Assembly: GCF_000719095.1 (NCBI RefSeq)
Contig: NZ_JOEH01000031.1
Location: 42,527-106,526 of the forward strand
DNA: 64,000 bases
Direction of reading: 5' to 3'
Origin: Streptacidiphilus jeojiense
GTDB taxonomy: Bacteria; Actinomycetota; Actinomycetes; Streptomycetales; Streptomycetaceae
Position numbers and translations under genes: made by a program. This document shows, one piece after another, positions 56,417 through 64,000 of the stretch (position 1 is its first letter; each line of letters opens with the position of its first letter). Under the pieces are notes generated by a model. It was not told the DNA's origin. It saw only the letters and a program-made list of their open reading frames with translations, and did not search any database.

Positions 56417-58611
56417 TGGCCCGCTCCTCCCGCCGGCGCCGCCCGACCAGCCGCAACCGCCGGCTCCAGGTGCCCCCACTGCGGTTCTTCCTGCCGGTCA
56501 CCCTGCTGGTCACGCTGCTGGTGCTGCTGGTGCTCCGCGGCATGGCCATCAACCAGGTCTTCCACGACACCGCGATCGCGGTGTCGGTGGACAAGACCAC
56601 GGTGCCCATGAGCGTGCTCACCGGCGGCCCGGTCGTGGACGCCAGGGGCACGGCCAAGCAGACGAAGCCGGTGAACTACAACATCCCGGCGCACACCGTC
56701 GTGCTCAGCTTCGACGACGGCCCGGACCCGGTCTGGACGCCCAAGATCCTGGCCGTGCTGAAGACCTACGGCATCAAGGCCGACTTCTTCATCACCGGTT
56801 CGATGGCCTCCCGCCATCCCGCGCTGATCCGCCTGATCCGGGACGAGGGCCACGAGATCGGCGTGCACACCTTCACCCATGCCGACCTGGCCCTGAAGTC
56901 CAGCACCCGGATGTCCTGGGAACTGGCGCAGACCCAGCTGGCCCTGGCCGGGGTGGCCGGCATCCACAGCTCGCTGTTCCGGCCCCCGTACTCCTCCACC
57001 GTGGACGCGCTGGACGACTGGTCCTGGCCGGTGACCAAGCACGCCGGCGCGGACGGCTATCTGACCGCGTTCATCAGCAGCGACACCGACGACTGGATGC
57101 GGCCCGGCGTCGCCGCCATCGTCAAGGCGGCCCAGCCGGTGCGGGCGGGGCAGGGCGAGATGATCCTGCTGCACGACGCCGGCGGCGACCGGTCCCAGAC
57201 CGTGGCCGCACTGCCGCAGATCATCGAGGGCCTGCAGAAGCAGGGCTACCGGTTCACCACCATCACCGGCGCGATCGGCGCACCCAGCGCGGACGTACCG
57301 GTGCACGGCTACCAGTTGTGGGCCGGAAAGGTGTTCATCAAGTCCACCGGTCTCTCGGTGGCCGTGCTTCCACCCCTGGTCGCCCTGCTCGCCTTCGCCG
57401 GCTTCCTGGTCTTCGGCCGCCTCGGGCTGATGCTGGTGCTGGCCGTGGTCCACGTCCGGCGCACCCGCCGGGTGGCCCGCCCCTCGGCGGGGTGGAGCAG
57501 TTGGGGCGCTCCGGTGACCGAGCCGGTGACCGTGCTGGTGCCCGCCTACAACGAGCAGGAGTGCATCGAGAGCACCCTGCGCTCGCTCACCGCCGGTGAC
57601 CATCCGATCGAGGTCATCGTCATCGACGACGGCTCCACCGACGACACCGCCGCCATCGTCCGGGCCCTGGCGCTGCCCGGCGTGCGGCTGATCAGCCAGC
57701 CCAACAGCGGCAAGTCCACCGCGCTGAACACCGGCATCGCCAACGCCTCGTACGACCTGATCGTGATGATGGACGGCGACACCGTGTTCGAGCCCTCGAC
57801 CGTGCGGGAACTGGTCCAGCCGTTCGCCGATCCCCGGGTCGGCGCGGTCGCCGGGAACGCCAAGGTCGGCAACCGGGACACCCTGATCGGGGCCTGGCAG
57901 CACATCGAGTACGTGATGGGCTTCAACCTGGACCGCCGGATGTACGACGTGCTCAGCTGCATGCCGACCATCCCCGGCGCGGTGGGCGCGTTCCGCCGCG
58001 AGGCGCTGGAGCAGGTGGGCGGCCTCAGTGACGACACCCTCGCCGAGGACACCGACGTCACCATGGCCCTGCACCGGGCCGCCTGGAAGGTCGTCTACGC
58101 CGAGAAGGCCCGGGCCTGGACCGAGGCGCCCGGCAGCATCGGCCAGCTCTGGTCCCAGCGCTACCGCTGGAGCTACGGCACCATGCAGGCGATGTGGAAG
58201 CACCGCCACGCCGTGCTGGAGCGAGGTCCCGCCGGCCGCTTCGGCCGGGTCGGCCTGCCGCTGGTGGTGCTGTTCATGGTGGTCACCCCGATGCTGGCGC
58301 CGCTGATCGACGTCTTCACCCTGTACGGGCTGCTGTTCGTCGACGCCGGTGGCACCATCGCGGCCTGGCTGGGCGTCATGGCGATCCAGGGCTGCTTCGC
58401 CTGGTTCGCCTTCCGGCTGGACCGGGAGAAGGCCTGGCACCTGATCACCCTGCCGGTGCAGCAGGTGGTGTACCGGCAGCTGATGTACATGGTGCTGCTC
58501 CAGTCCTGGATCACCGCGCTGACCGGGGGCCGGCTGCGCTGGCAGAAGCTGCGGCGCACCGGTGAGGTCGGCGTACCGGTCGGCACCGAGCCCACCGTGG
58601 CGGGGTCATGA
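56416..58611 (+). CDS. Bifunctional polysaccharide deacetylase / family 2 glycosyltransferase (MatB-like)
   Basis: A 731-aa membrane enzyme that probably makes and deacetylates a beta-linked amino-sugar polymer. After one N-terminal helix comes a NodB deacetylase domain with SFDDGPDP and HTFTHADL (about residues 90-290). A membrane helix follows, then a processive GT2 domain with IDDGSTDD, MDGDTVFEP, AEDTDV and QRYRW. Further helices end the chain. This fusion resembles S. coelicolor MatB, which makes a PNAG-like surface glycan; the exact polymer is inferred. Confidence 0.88.
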   Translation: MARSSRRRRPTSRNRRLQVPPLRFFLPVTLLVTLLVLLVLRGMAINQVFHDTAIAVSVDKTTVPMSVLTGGPVVDARGTAKQTKPVNYNIPAHTVVLSFDDGPDPVWTPKILAVLKTYGIKADFFITGSMASRHPALIRLIRDEGHEIGVHTFTHADLALKSSTRMSWELAQTQLALAGVAGIHSSLFRPPYSSTVDALDDWSWPVTKHAGADGYLTAFISSDTDDWMRPGVAAIVKAAQPVRAGQGEMILLHDAGGDRSQTVAALPQIIEGLQKQGYRFTTITGAIGAPSADVPVHGYQLWAGKVFIKSTGLSVAVLPPLVALLAFAGFLVFGRLGLMLVLAVVHVRRTRRVARPSAGWSSWGAPVTEPVTVLVPAYNEQECIESTLRSLTAGDHPIEVIVIDDGSTDDTAAIVRALALPGVRLISQPNSGKSTALNTGIANASYDLIVMMDGDTVFEPSTVRELVQPFADPRVGAVAGNAKVGNRDTLIGAWQHIEYVMGFNLDRRMYDVLSCMPTIPGAVGAFRREALEQVGGLSDDTLAEDTDVTMALHRAAWKVVYAEKARAWTEAPGSIGQLWSQRYRWSYGTMQAMWKHRHAVLERGPAGRFGRVGLPLVVLFMVVTPMLAPLIDVFTLYGLLFVDAGGTIAAWLGVMAIQGCFAWFAFRLDREKAWHLITLPVQQVVYRQLMYMVLLQSWITALTGGRLRWQKLRRTGEVGVPVGTEPTVAGS

Positions 58612-59903
58612 GCGCCTCCTTCGGCCCGTACCCGGACGGCTCCTTCGCCGAGGGCTCACTGGCCGACAGCACCGTCCAGCTGCGGATCCCCGACGCCTTC
58701 CGGCAGGCCCACGGAGCGGCCGCCGCCGAGGCGGCCGAACCCGGGCCCGAGCCCGCGGCCCCGGCGCGCAAGCCGGGTCGCGACCGCTACCTCGACCTGC
58801 TGCGCGCGCTGGCCCTGGTCCGGGTGATCGTCTACCACAACTTCGGCTGGATCTGGCTGCCGCTGGTCTTCCCCTCCATGGGCGTGATGTTCGCGCTGGC
58901 CGGCTCGCTGATGGCGAACTCGCTGAAGCGGCCCGCCTGGGGCGTCATCCGCAGCAGGCTCCGCCGGCTGCTGCCGCCGATGTGGCTGTTCGGCGCCATC
59001 GCGGTGGCCACCATGGTCTACGACGGCTGGGGTCCGAACGCCTCGGGCCACCCGCACTGGTGGTGGGGCGAACTGTCGTTCTGGGTGCTGCCGCTGAGCG
59101 AGCCGCCGTTCGGAGCCCACCTGCACGGATTCCACCACCTGGTGGACCCCACCTGGGCCGAGCAGATCTCGGTTCCGCTCTGGTACCTGCGCGCCTACCT
59201 CTGGTACGTCCTGCTCAGCCCACTGCTGCTGAAGGCCCTGCGCAGGCTCCCCTGGGTCACCCTGCTGCTGCCCATCGCCCTGTCGGTACTGATCAACTCG
59301 GGCCTGGTCGACCAGGAGGGGCGGCTGATGGAGGCCGCCACCGACTTCACCACCTTCGGCTCCTGCTGGCTGCTCGGCATGGCCCACCACGAGGGAATCC
59401 TCAAGCGCCTTCCGCGCTATGTCGCACCCTCGATCGCCCCGATGATCCTGATCGCCGCCCTGTGGTGGCTGGAGCGCGCGCCCAGCGACAACCCGGCCGC
59501 CGGGGTCGACATCGAGGGCGTCCCGGTCGCACAGGCCGTCTGGTCCTTCGGCTTCGTGCTGATGCTGCTGCACCTCAGCCCCTCCTGGCAGCAGTGGCCG
59601 AAACCGCTGGAGCGCTGGAACGGGCTGGTGAGCTGGCTCAATGCCCGTGCCGTCAGCGTCTACCTCTGGCACAACGTCGCCCTGGTGCTCAGTCAGCCGC
59701 TGATCGACCAGCTCTGGCAGGTGAACTTCGTCTACCTGCACCTCCGCTGGCTGCTCATGAGCCAGTGGCTGCCGTTGATCGTCGCGATCCCGTTGCTGGT
59801 GCTGTTCGTGACCGCGTTCGGCTGGGTGGAGGACGTGGCCGCCGGACGCTCGCCGAGGCTCTTCCCGTGGCCGCGACGGGTGCGCAGCCGACGCCGGGCC
59901 TGA
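58608..59903 (+). CDS. Acyltransferase family 3 membrane protein
   Basis: A 431-aa protein with about ten membrane helices. A Pro/Ala-rich cytoplasmic N-terminus (about 60 residues) leads to RYLDLLRALALVRVIVYHNFGW, the family 3 acyltransferase opening with its conserved His. Later motifs include ISVPLWYLRAYLWYVLLSP and SVYLWHNVAL. It probably adds acyl (for example O-acetyl or succinyl) groups to the polymer made by the preceding enzyme, whose gene it overlaps by 4 bases. Confidence 0.85.
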   Translation: MSASFGPYPDGSFAEGSLADSTVQLRIPDAFRQAHGAAAAEAAEPGPEPAAPARKPGRDRYLDLLRALALVRVIVYHNFGWIWLPLVFPSMGVMFALAGSLMANSLKRPAWGVIRSRLRRLLPPMWLFGAIAVATMVYDGWGPNASGHPHWWWGELSFWVLPLSEPPFGAHLHGFHHLVDPTWAEQISVPLWYLRAYLWYVLLSPLLLKALRRLPWVTLLLPIALSVLINSGLVDQEGRLMEAATDFTTFGSCWLLGMAHHEGILKRLPRYVAPSIAPMILIAALWWLERAPSDNPAAGVDIEGVPVAQAVWSFGFVLMLLHLSPSWQQWPKPLERWNGLVSWLNARAVSVYLWHNVALVLSQPLIDQLWQVNFVYLHLRWLLMSQWLPLIVAIPLLVLFVTAFGWVEDVAAGRSPRLFPWPRRVRSRRRA

Positions 59904-60001
59904 GTGCGACCTGGGCGGCGCGTAACAGCCCTGGTACAGATTCCGGAATTCGCCTGCCGATCGCTCCGCTTTTCCCCGTTAATTGTCTGTTTTCAGATGA
60001 A

Positions 60002-60029
60002 TTGACAACACTGCAGGGAAAATTAAGCA
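60002..60029 (+). promoter_or_regulatory. Promoter of the LADTG-anchored protein gene
   Basis: TTGACA (60002-60007) is followed after 16 bases by TAAGCA (60024-60029), within an AT-rich stretch about 40 bases before the GTG start. This is one of the best consensus-like promoters in the window. Confidence 0.6.
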
Positions 60030-60070
60030 TGTGTGACGCTCCTGTGTCGACCGGAAAGTAAAGGGAAGAC

Positions 60071-60991
60071 GTGTCCCACACTCGTCGTACCGCAACACTG
60101 CTGCGCATAGCCGGTACCGGCTCCGCGGCCCTCGCCCTCGGCCTCGGCGCCGCGGGAACCTCGTTCGCCTCGGGCCACGGCTGGAACGGCCACCAGGCCG
60201 GTTTCAGCTCCAGCCACGCGCAGCCCGCCACCAAGGGCGCCTCCGGCGGCGACTGCTCGATCTCCACCTCGGACTCGCTGGTGCCGACCGCCTCGGGCAC
60301 CGTGCAGATCACCGTGCGGACCGACGGCAGCGGCAGCTGCGACGTCTCGCTGGCCTCCTACCTGACCGAGGGCCCCGACTGGGCCCACTCCGGCACCCAG
60401 ACCCTGGTCGACGTGGCCCACGTCACCGTGCACGACGGCGGCTCGGCGCAGCTCTCGGTGAAGGTCCCGGACGTCGGCTGCTTCGGCCAGATCGACCTCT
60501 ACAAGGGGTCCAAGGTCTTCTCCGGCGACAACGCCCCGCACTACCCCAACGGTGTGTTCTCCGGTGACAGCGGCCTGATCAAGTCCTGGAACGGCGGCAC
60601 CCAGCTCTGCTCGCCCACCCCGAGCACCCCGCCGTCGGAGTCGGCCGCCCCGTCGGACTCCGCCAGCGCCTCGGCGAGCCCCTCCTCGAGCCAGTCGGCC
60701 TCGTCCGCACCGTCCGACAGCGCCTCCGCCTCGGCGAGCAGCTCCACCGGCGCCTCCGCCTCCTCCTCGGCCGGGGCCTCCTCGTCCGCCTCGGCGAGCA
60801 CGGGGGCGTCCGCGTCCTCGTCCACCAGCGCGGCCGCGGTCGCCAGTGCCACCTCCGGCAGCGGCACCGGGCTCGCCGACACCGGTAGCGACGGCACCGG
60901 CACCATCGCCGGCATCGCCGGCGCCCTGGTGGTCGCGGGCGGTGCGGCGGTCTTCGTACTGCGTCGCCGTGCTGCGGGCAGCCACAGCTGA
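60071..60991 (+). CDS. Secreted Ser/Ala-rich protein with LADTG sorting signal
   Basis: A 306-aa surface protein. The signal peptide ends near GTSFASGHG. A beta-rich domain with four Cys (residues about 60-180) is followed by a Ser/Ala stalk of about 85 residues. The C-terminal LADTG, hydrophobic helix and Arg cluster form a class E sortase signal. GTG 60071 follows AAGGGAAG. The domain is not recognised; it may be a cell-surface structural or adhesive protein of aerial hyphae, which is inference. Confidence 0.8.
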   Translation: MSHTRRTATLLRIAGTGSAALALGLGAAGTSFASGHGWNGHQAGFSSSHAQPATKGASGGDCSISTSDSLVPTASGTVQITVRTDGSGSCDVSLASYLTEGPDWAHSGTQTLVDVAHVTVHDGGSAQLSVKVPDVGCFGQIDLYKGSKVFSGDNAPHYPNGVFSGDSGLIKSWNGGTQLCSPTPSTPPSESAAPSDSASASASPSSSQSASSAPSDSASASASSSTGASASSSAGASSSASASTGASASSSTSAAAVASATSGSGTGLADTGSDGTGTIAGIAGALVVAGGAAVFVLRRRAAGSHS

Positions 60992-61093
60992 TCCCGGCCC
61001 CGCATCTCGGCCTGCGGCCCGCACCGGAACCACCGGCGCGGGCCGCAGCCGTGTCGCCGGAGACCCGCTCAGAAGATCCTCAGTCGCGCAATC

Positions 61094-61099
61094 TACGAT
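61094..61099 (+). promoter_or_regulatory. -10 element of a probable leaderless ctaA transcript
   Basis: TACGAT is followed by 7 bases and then GTG 61107, the same spacing as at the ABC transporter gene. No ribosome-binding site precedes either possible start. Confidence 0.45.
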
Positions 61100-61106
61100 G
61101 ACTGGC

Positions 61107-62075
61107 GTGCGTACACCCTTCTCCCTCCTCGCCGAGCGCGTCACGGTCTCCGACCGCGTGATCCGCTGGGCGGCCTTCGCAACGCTGGTCATGAGCGTGC
61201 TGGTCGTGGTGACCGGCGGCGCGGTGCGGCTGACCAGCTCGGGGCTGGGCTGCCCGACCTGGCCGACCTGCACCGGCAGCAGCATCGCCACCACGCCCGC
61301 GATGGGCATCCACGGCATCATCGAGTTCGGCAACCGGATGCTCACCGACGTGCTCTGCGCGGTGATCGGACTGGCCATCATCGCCGCGCGCTGCGGCCGG
61401 ACCTGGCGGCGCAGCCTGACCAGGCTCGGCTGGGCGCAGTTCTGGGTGACGGTGGCTCAGGCGGTCCTGGGCGGGATCACGGTGCTGACGCACCTCAACC
61501 CCTTCATCGTGGCCTGCCACTTCCTCGCCTCGACCGTGCTGATCCTGACCGCGCTGGCGATGTGGCAGCGCAGCCGCGAGGGCGACGGCGATCCGGTGCG
61601 CACCGTGGGCCGGCCGGTGGTCCAGCTGTCCCGGCTGACCATCGCGGTGACCTCGGCCCTGATCGTGGCGGGCACCCTGGCCACCGGGACCGGCAAGCAC
61701 TCCGGCGACGGCACCGAGGTCAAGCGGATGCCCTTCGACGCGGAGAAGGTCACCCAGTTCCACGCCGACTTCGCCATGGTCACCATCGGCCTGTCGCTGG
61801 CGATGATGTTCGTACTGATGGCCGTGGACGCACCGGCCGAGCCCCGCCGCCGGGCCCGCGAGTTCTTCGTCGTACTGATGTCGCAGGCCGTGATCGGCTT
61901 CGTCCAGTACTTCACCCACACGCCGGAACTGCTGGTCGCGGTGCACCTGCTGGGGGCAGCCCTGGTCTGGGTCGCGGTGCTGCGGCTGCACCTGTCGCTG
62001 CGGACCCGCCCCGAGGTCGGCGCGCTGCCGCGGCCCGCGAACATCGAGGCCGTGGCGCATCTGGCAGAGGTCTAG
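61107..62075 (+). CDS. ctaA: Heme A synthase CtaA/Cox15
   Basis: Oxidises the C8 methyl of heme O to the formyl group of heme A for cytochrome aa3 oxidase. The 322-aa protein has eight membrane helices. It has TGGAVRLTSSGLGCPTWPTC with the paired Cys, GIHGIIEFGNRM with the EFxNR motif, and heme-ligand His in LTHLNPFIVACHFLAS, FHADFAMV and VAVHLLGAAL. GTG 61107 fits a leaderless message; ATG 61098 is three codons longer. Confidence 0.93.
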   Translation: MRTPFSLLAERVTVSDRVIRWAAFATLVMSVLVVVTGGAVRLTSSGLGCPTWPTCTGSSIATTPAMGIHGIIEFGNRMLTDVLCAVIGLAIIAARCGRTWRRSLTRLGWAQFWVTVAQAVLGGITVLTHLNPFIVACHFLASTVLILTALAMWQRSREGDGDPVRTVGRPVVQLSRLTIAVTSALIVAGTLATGTGKHSGDGTEVKRMPFDAEKVTQFHADFAMVTIGLSLAMMFVLMAVDAPAEPRRRAREFFVVLMSQAVIGFVQYFTHTPELLVAVHLLGAALVWVAVLRLHLSLRTRPEVGALPRPANIEAVAHLAEV

Positions 62076-62104
62076 GGACCTGACTGCGGACCGTAGTGGG
62101 CTGA

Positions 62105-62152
62105 TCGCGCAGTTCCCCGCGCCCCTCCTTAGGGGCGCGGGGAACTGCGCGA
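62105..62152. terminator. Perfect hairpin formed by the dispersed repeat, after ctaA
   Basis: Arms 62105-62126 and 62131-62152 are perfectly complementary over 22 bp with the loop CCTT. It lies between convergent ctaA and a hypothetical gene, so it is a likely bidirectional terminator. It is the tightest version of the repeat seen also at 30376 and 32851. Confidence 0.8.
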
Positions 62153-62186
62153 ACGGCAACCAGGCAGACGCCGCAGCCGAACGCCC

Positions 62187-62528
62187 TCAGGCCTGGGTCC
62201 CGCCGAGCTGCAGTCCGGCCATGCGCTTCCACTCATAGGCACTGGTGCGCACCTTCAGCCCCAGCTCGCCCTCGAAGGCCTCGTGCACGGTGATCCCGGA
62301 CAGCTCCACCGCCCGTTCGGCCACCGCCAGGCTCGGCGCCACCTGGTCGCCCCACGCGCCGTCCGCGCCGACCAGCGCGATCCGGGTGGAGATCCCGCCG
62401 ATGTACTCGACGACCCCGTCGGCGCTGCCCCCGTGGGCCGCCGCGAAGGCCTTGATGTGCTTGGCGATGCGGGCCGCACGGCGCTCGTCGCGGGCGGAGG
62501 GGGCGGCAGCAGTGGTCGTTTCGCTCAT
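62187..62528 (-). CDS. Conserved hypothetical protein
   Basis: A 113-aa soluble protein. A helical, Arg-rich N-terminus (DERRAARIAKHIKAFAAAHGG) is followed by a likely alpha/beta domain (VVEYIGGISTRIALVGADGAWGDQV, ITVHEAFEGELGLKVRTSAYEW). No family is recognised. ATG 62528 fits the coding frame better than the upstream ATG 62546. It is next to ctaB on the same strand. Confidence 0.7.
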   Translation of the reverse strand: MSETTTAAAPSARDERRAARIAKHIKAFAAAHGGSADGVVEYIGGISTRIALVGADGAWGDQVAPSLAVAERAVELSGITVHEAFEGELGLKVRTSAYEWKRMAGLQLGGTQA

Positions 62529-62576
62529 ACGGCTGATGCTACCCACGAGTATCCCCGCGCACGACAGCGCCCCGGA

Positions 62577-63518
62577 CTACTTGAGGAAGGGGTCGATCGC
62601 GATCTCGACGAACAGCAGCGTCAGATAGGTGATGGACCAGTGGAACAGCCGCATCTCCTTCAGCTTGGCCCCGACCACCCCGGCCTTGGCGCGGGACAGC
62701 AGCCCGTGCGCCTCCTTCAGCCAGAAGGCGCCCAGCAGCACCGCCGAGACCGGATAGAGCCAACTGGTGTGGCCCAGCGGCCACAGCGCCAGCGACACTG
62801 CGACCATCGCCCAGCTGTAGCCGACGATCTGCCTGGCGACCGCCTCGTTGGTGGCGATCACCGGGAGCATCGGGACGCCCGCGTTGGCGTAGTCGTCCTT
62901 CACCTTCATCGACAGCGGCCAGTAGTGCGGCGGCGTCCAGAGGAAGATGACCAGGAACAGCACCACCGGGGCCCAGCCCAGCGAGTCGCGGACCGCAGCC
63001 CAGCCGATGAAGACCGGCATGCAACCCGCGATGCCGCCCCAGACGATGTTCTGCGCGGTCCGGCGCTTCAGCCCGAGGGTGTAGACGAAGACGTAGAACA
63101 GCAGTGCCGCCAGCGCCAGCGCCGCCGACAGCGGGTTCACCAGCGCCGCCAGCCAGGCGGTGGACCCGATCGCCAGCGCGATGCCGAAGACCAGGCACTC
63201 GCGCGGCGACACCATGCCGGTGACCAGCGGACGGCGCTCGGTACGGTGCATCAGCGCGTCGATGTCGCGGTCGATGTACATGTTGAGGGCGTTGGCGCCA
63301 CCGGCCGACAGGTAACCGCCGACGACGACGTACAGCACCAGCAGCAGGTCCGGGACACCGCGCTGCGCCAGGAACATCACCGGGACGGTGGTGATCAGCA
63401 GCAACTCGATGATCCGCGGCTTGGTCAGTGCGACGAATGCCCCGACACGGGCCGGCAGCGGCCGATGCCCGGGGTTCGCCTTGACCAGCCCCGCTGGGCG
63501 GGTTTCGACGGCGGTCAC
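62577..63518 (-). CDS. ctaB: Protoheme IX farnesyltransferase CtaB
   Basis: Adds the farnesyl tail to heme B, giving heme O, the substrate of CtaA. The 313-aa UbiA-family membrane enzyme has [20 protein letters not shown], the prenyl-diphosphate motif [15 protein letters not shown], and [23 protein letters not shown] with the second Asp motif. GTG 63518 has AGGGG 5 to 6 bases upstream. It is divergent from the transketolase gene. Confidence 0.95.
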   Translation of the reverse strand: MTAVETRPAGLVKANPGHRPLPARVGAFVALTKPRIIELLLITTVPVMFLAQRGVPDLLLVLYVVVGGYLSAGGANALNMYIDRDIDALMHRTERRPLVTGMVSPRECLVFGIALAIGSTAWLAALVNPLSAALALAALLFYVFVYTLGLKRRTAQNIVWGGIAGCMPVFIGWAAVRDSLGWAPVVLFLVIFLWTPPHYWPLSMKVKDDYANAGVPMLPVIATNEAVARQIVGYSWAMVAVSLALWPLGHTSWLYPVSAVLLGAFWLKEAHGLLSRAKAGVVGAKLKEMRLFHWSITYLTLLFVEIAIDPFLK

Positions 63519-63917
63519 GAACACCCCTGGTTGATGGAGAGCCGCAGGACCGGGACGAGGCCCGGCGGCCCTGCGCGTACCACGCCACCTTAGACGTTGC
63601 ATATGTCGGCTTCGGCGCGGGGTCCCGGTTCCAGTAACCGTGTTGCACCGTTCAGCGGGCGGTTCCCCGGACGATCCCTCAGGCTGCCATATAGGAGTGA
63701 CCGCAAAGAACGGGCTGCTGGTTGCCGGGAATGCCTCCTGCGCTCATGCGGTTGGGCCCGGGTGGCTGCCCGCGGTCCGGAACGCAGAGAACGAGTGAAC
63801 GCATGAGCGGTAGGCTCGCCTCGTACAGCGGGTCAACGCTCTGTGACCAGGGTCCGCCACCGTCGACGGTCCACGGCACCGGGTCGAATGACGATATGGA
63901 AGGAGCCCTGATTCAGG
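63519..63917. other. 399-bp divergent intergenic region between ctaB and transketolase
   Basis: It must hold the promoters of both genes. A TAGGCT at 63811-63816 is a -10 candidate for transketolase, without a clear -35. An AT-richer GTTGCATATGTC lies near 63596-63607 on the ctaB side. No gene is supported; the open frame around 63722-63946 overlaps the transketolase start and looks spurious. Confidence 0.45.
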
Positions 63918-64000
63918 GTGAGTACGAAGCCGAGCAACACCTTTGAGTGGACCGAGCTTGACCAGCGGGCGGTGGACACCGTTCGGGTTCTGGCGGCGGA
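63918..64000 (+). CDS. tkt: Transketolase, N-terminal fragment cut by the window end
   Basis: The first 27 complete codons read VSTKPSNTFEWTELDQRA and then VDTVRVLAA, the standard N-terminus of actinobacterial transketolase of the pentose phosphate pathway. GTG 63918 has GGAAGGAG about 13 bases upstream. The gene leaves the window at 64000. The same order ctaB/tkt is usual in Streptomyces. Confidence 0.8.
   Translation, partial: MSTKPSNTFEWTELDQRAVDTVRVLAA

Noticed and set aside
56011..58440. 809-codon minus-strand open frame antisense to the deacetylase/GT2 gene
   Set aside because: It mirrors the real gene in a GC-biased frame, with no domain.
60600..60850. Repetitive Ser/Ala coding stretch that looks like a repeat array
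   Set aside because: It is the low-complexity stalk of the LADTG protein, with no regular spacers, so it is not a CRISPR or satellite.
63722..63946. 74-codon frame before transketolase
   Set aside because: No ribosome-binding site, overlaps the transketolase start in another frame, and no recognisable protein.

Overview
This 64-kb window is very GC-rich. It uses GTG starts freely, packs genes with 4-base stop/start overlaps, has a rare TTA codon in one gene, and carries LAxTG cell-wall sorting signals. The gene content (cobalamin cluster next to an SCO1860-type LAETG protein, then suf, heme A genes and transketolase) points to a chromosomal region of a Streptomycetaceae member (Streptomyces, Kitasatospora or Streptacidiphilus). 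I cannot name the genus. No rRNA, tRNA, insertion sequence or CRISPR array was seen.

Region 1 (22-21387) is cobalamin biosynthesis in two plus-strand operons. The first is cobD-cobQ-cobN-chelatase ATPase-cobO-cobB (22-10147). The second is cobI-cobM-cobL-cbiG/cobJ-cobH-cbiX-cobC (14288-21387). The second is preceded by a clear cobalamin riboswitch (14061-14208) and a 15-codon Cys-rich leader ORF that ends on the cobI start codon. Between them, on the minus strand, lie a large STAND ATPase with a LuxR HTH and a shorter related ATPase with no DNA-binding domain.

Region 2 (21483-38781) is accessory metabolism. It holds a Tat-exported family 8 polysaccharide lyase with a C-terminal frameshift, an LAETG-anchored surface protein with a TTA codon, uracil-DNA glycosylase, a rhomboid-like membrane protein, an amidohydrolase and aminopeptidase N. 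It also holds an aldarate/uronate oxidation cluster (2-oxoglutarate semialdehyde dehydrogenase, IclR regulator, unknown TIM-barrel-like protein, 5-dehydro-4-deoxyglucarate dehydratase, uronate dehydrogenase). A tandem TerD protein, a DUF1016/PDDEXK nuclease and a small YbjQ-like protein complete it.

Region 3 (38792-46106) is proline catabolism (proline dehydrogenase, pruA, divergent PucR regulator) and two conserved hypothetical genes.

Region 4 (46320-53156) is a complete minus-strand suf operon in transcription order sufR-sufB-sufD-Rieske ferredoxin-sufC-sufS-sufU-sufT. It has a CAAC-N6-GTTG SufR-type operator on its promoter and a DtxR/IdeR-like iron box just upstream. A strong hairpin lies at its end.

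Region 5 (53201-64000) has an ABC exporter pair, then an exopolysaccharide locus (GH26 lipoprotein, small membrane protein, deacetylase/GT2 fusion, acyltransferase) and an LADTG-anchored Ser/Ala-rich protein. The heme A genes ctaA and ctaB follow, and then the start of transketolase, which runs off the window.
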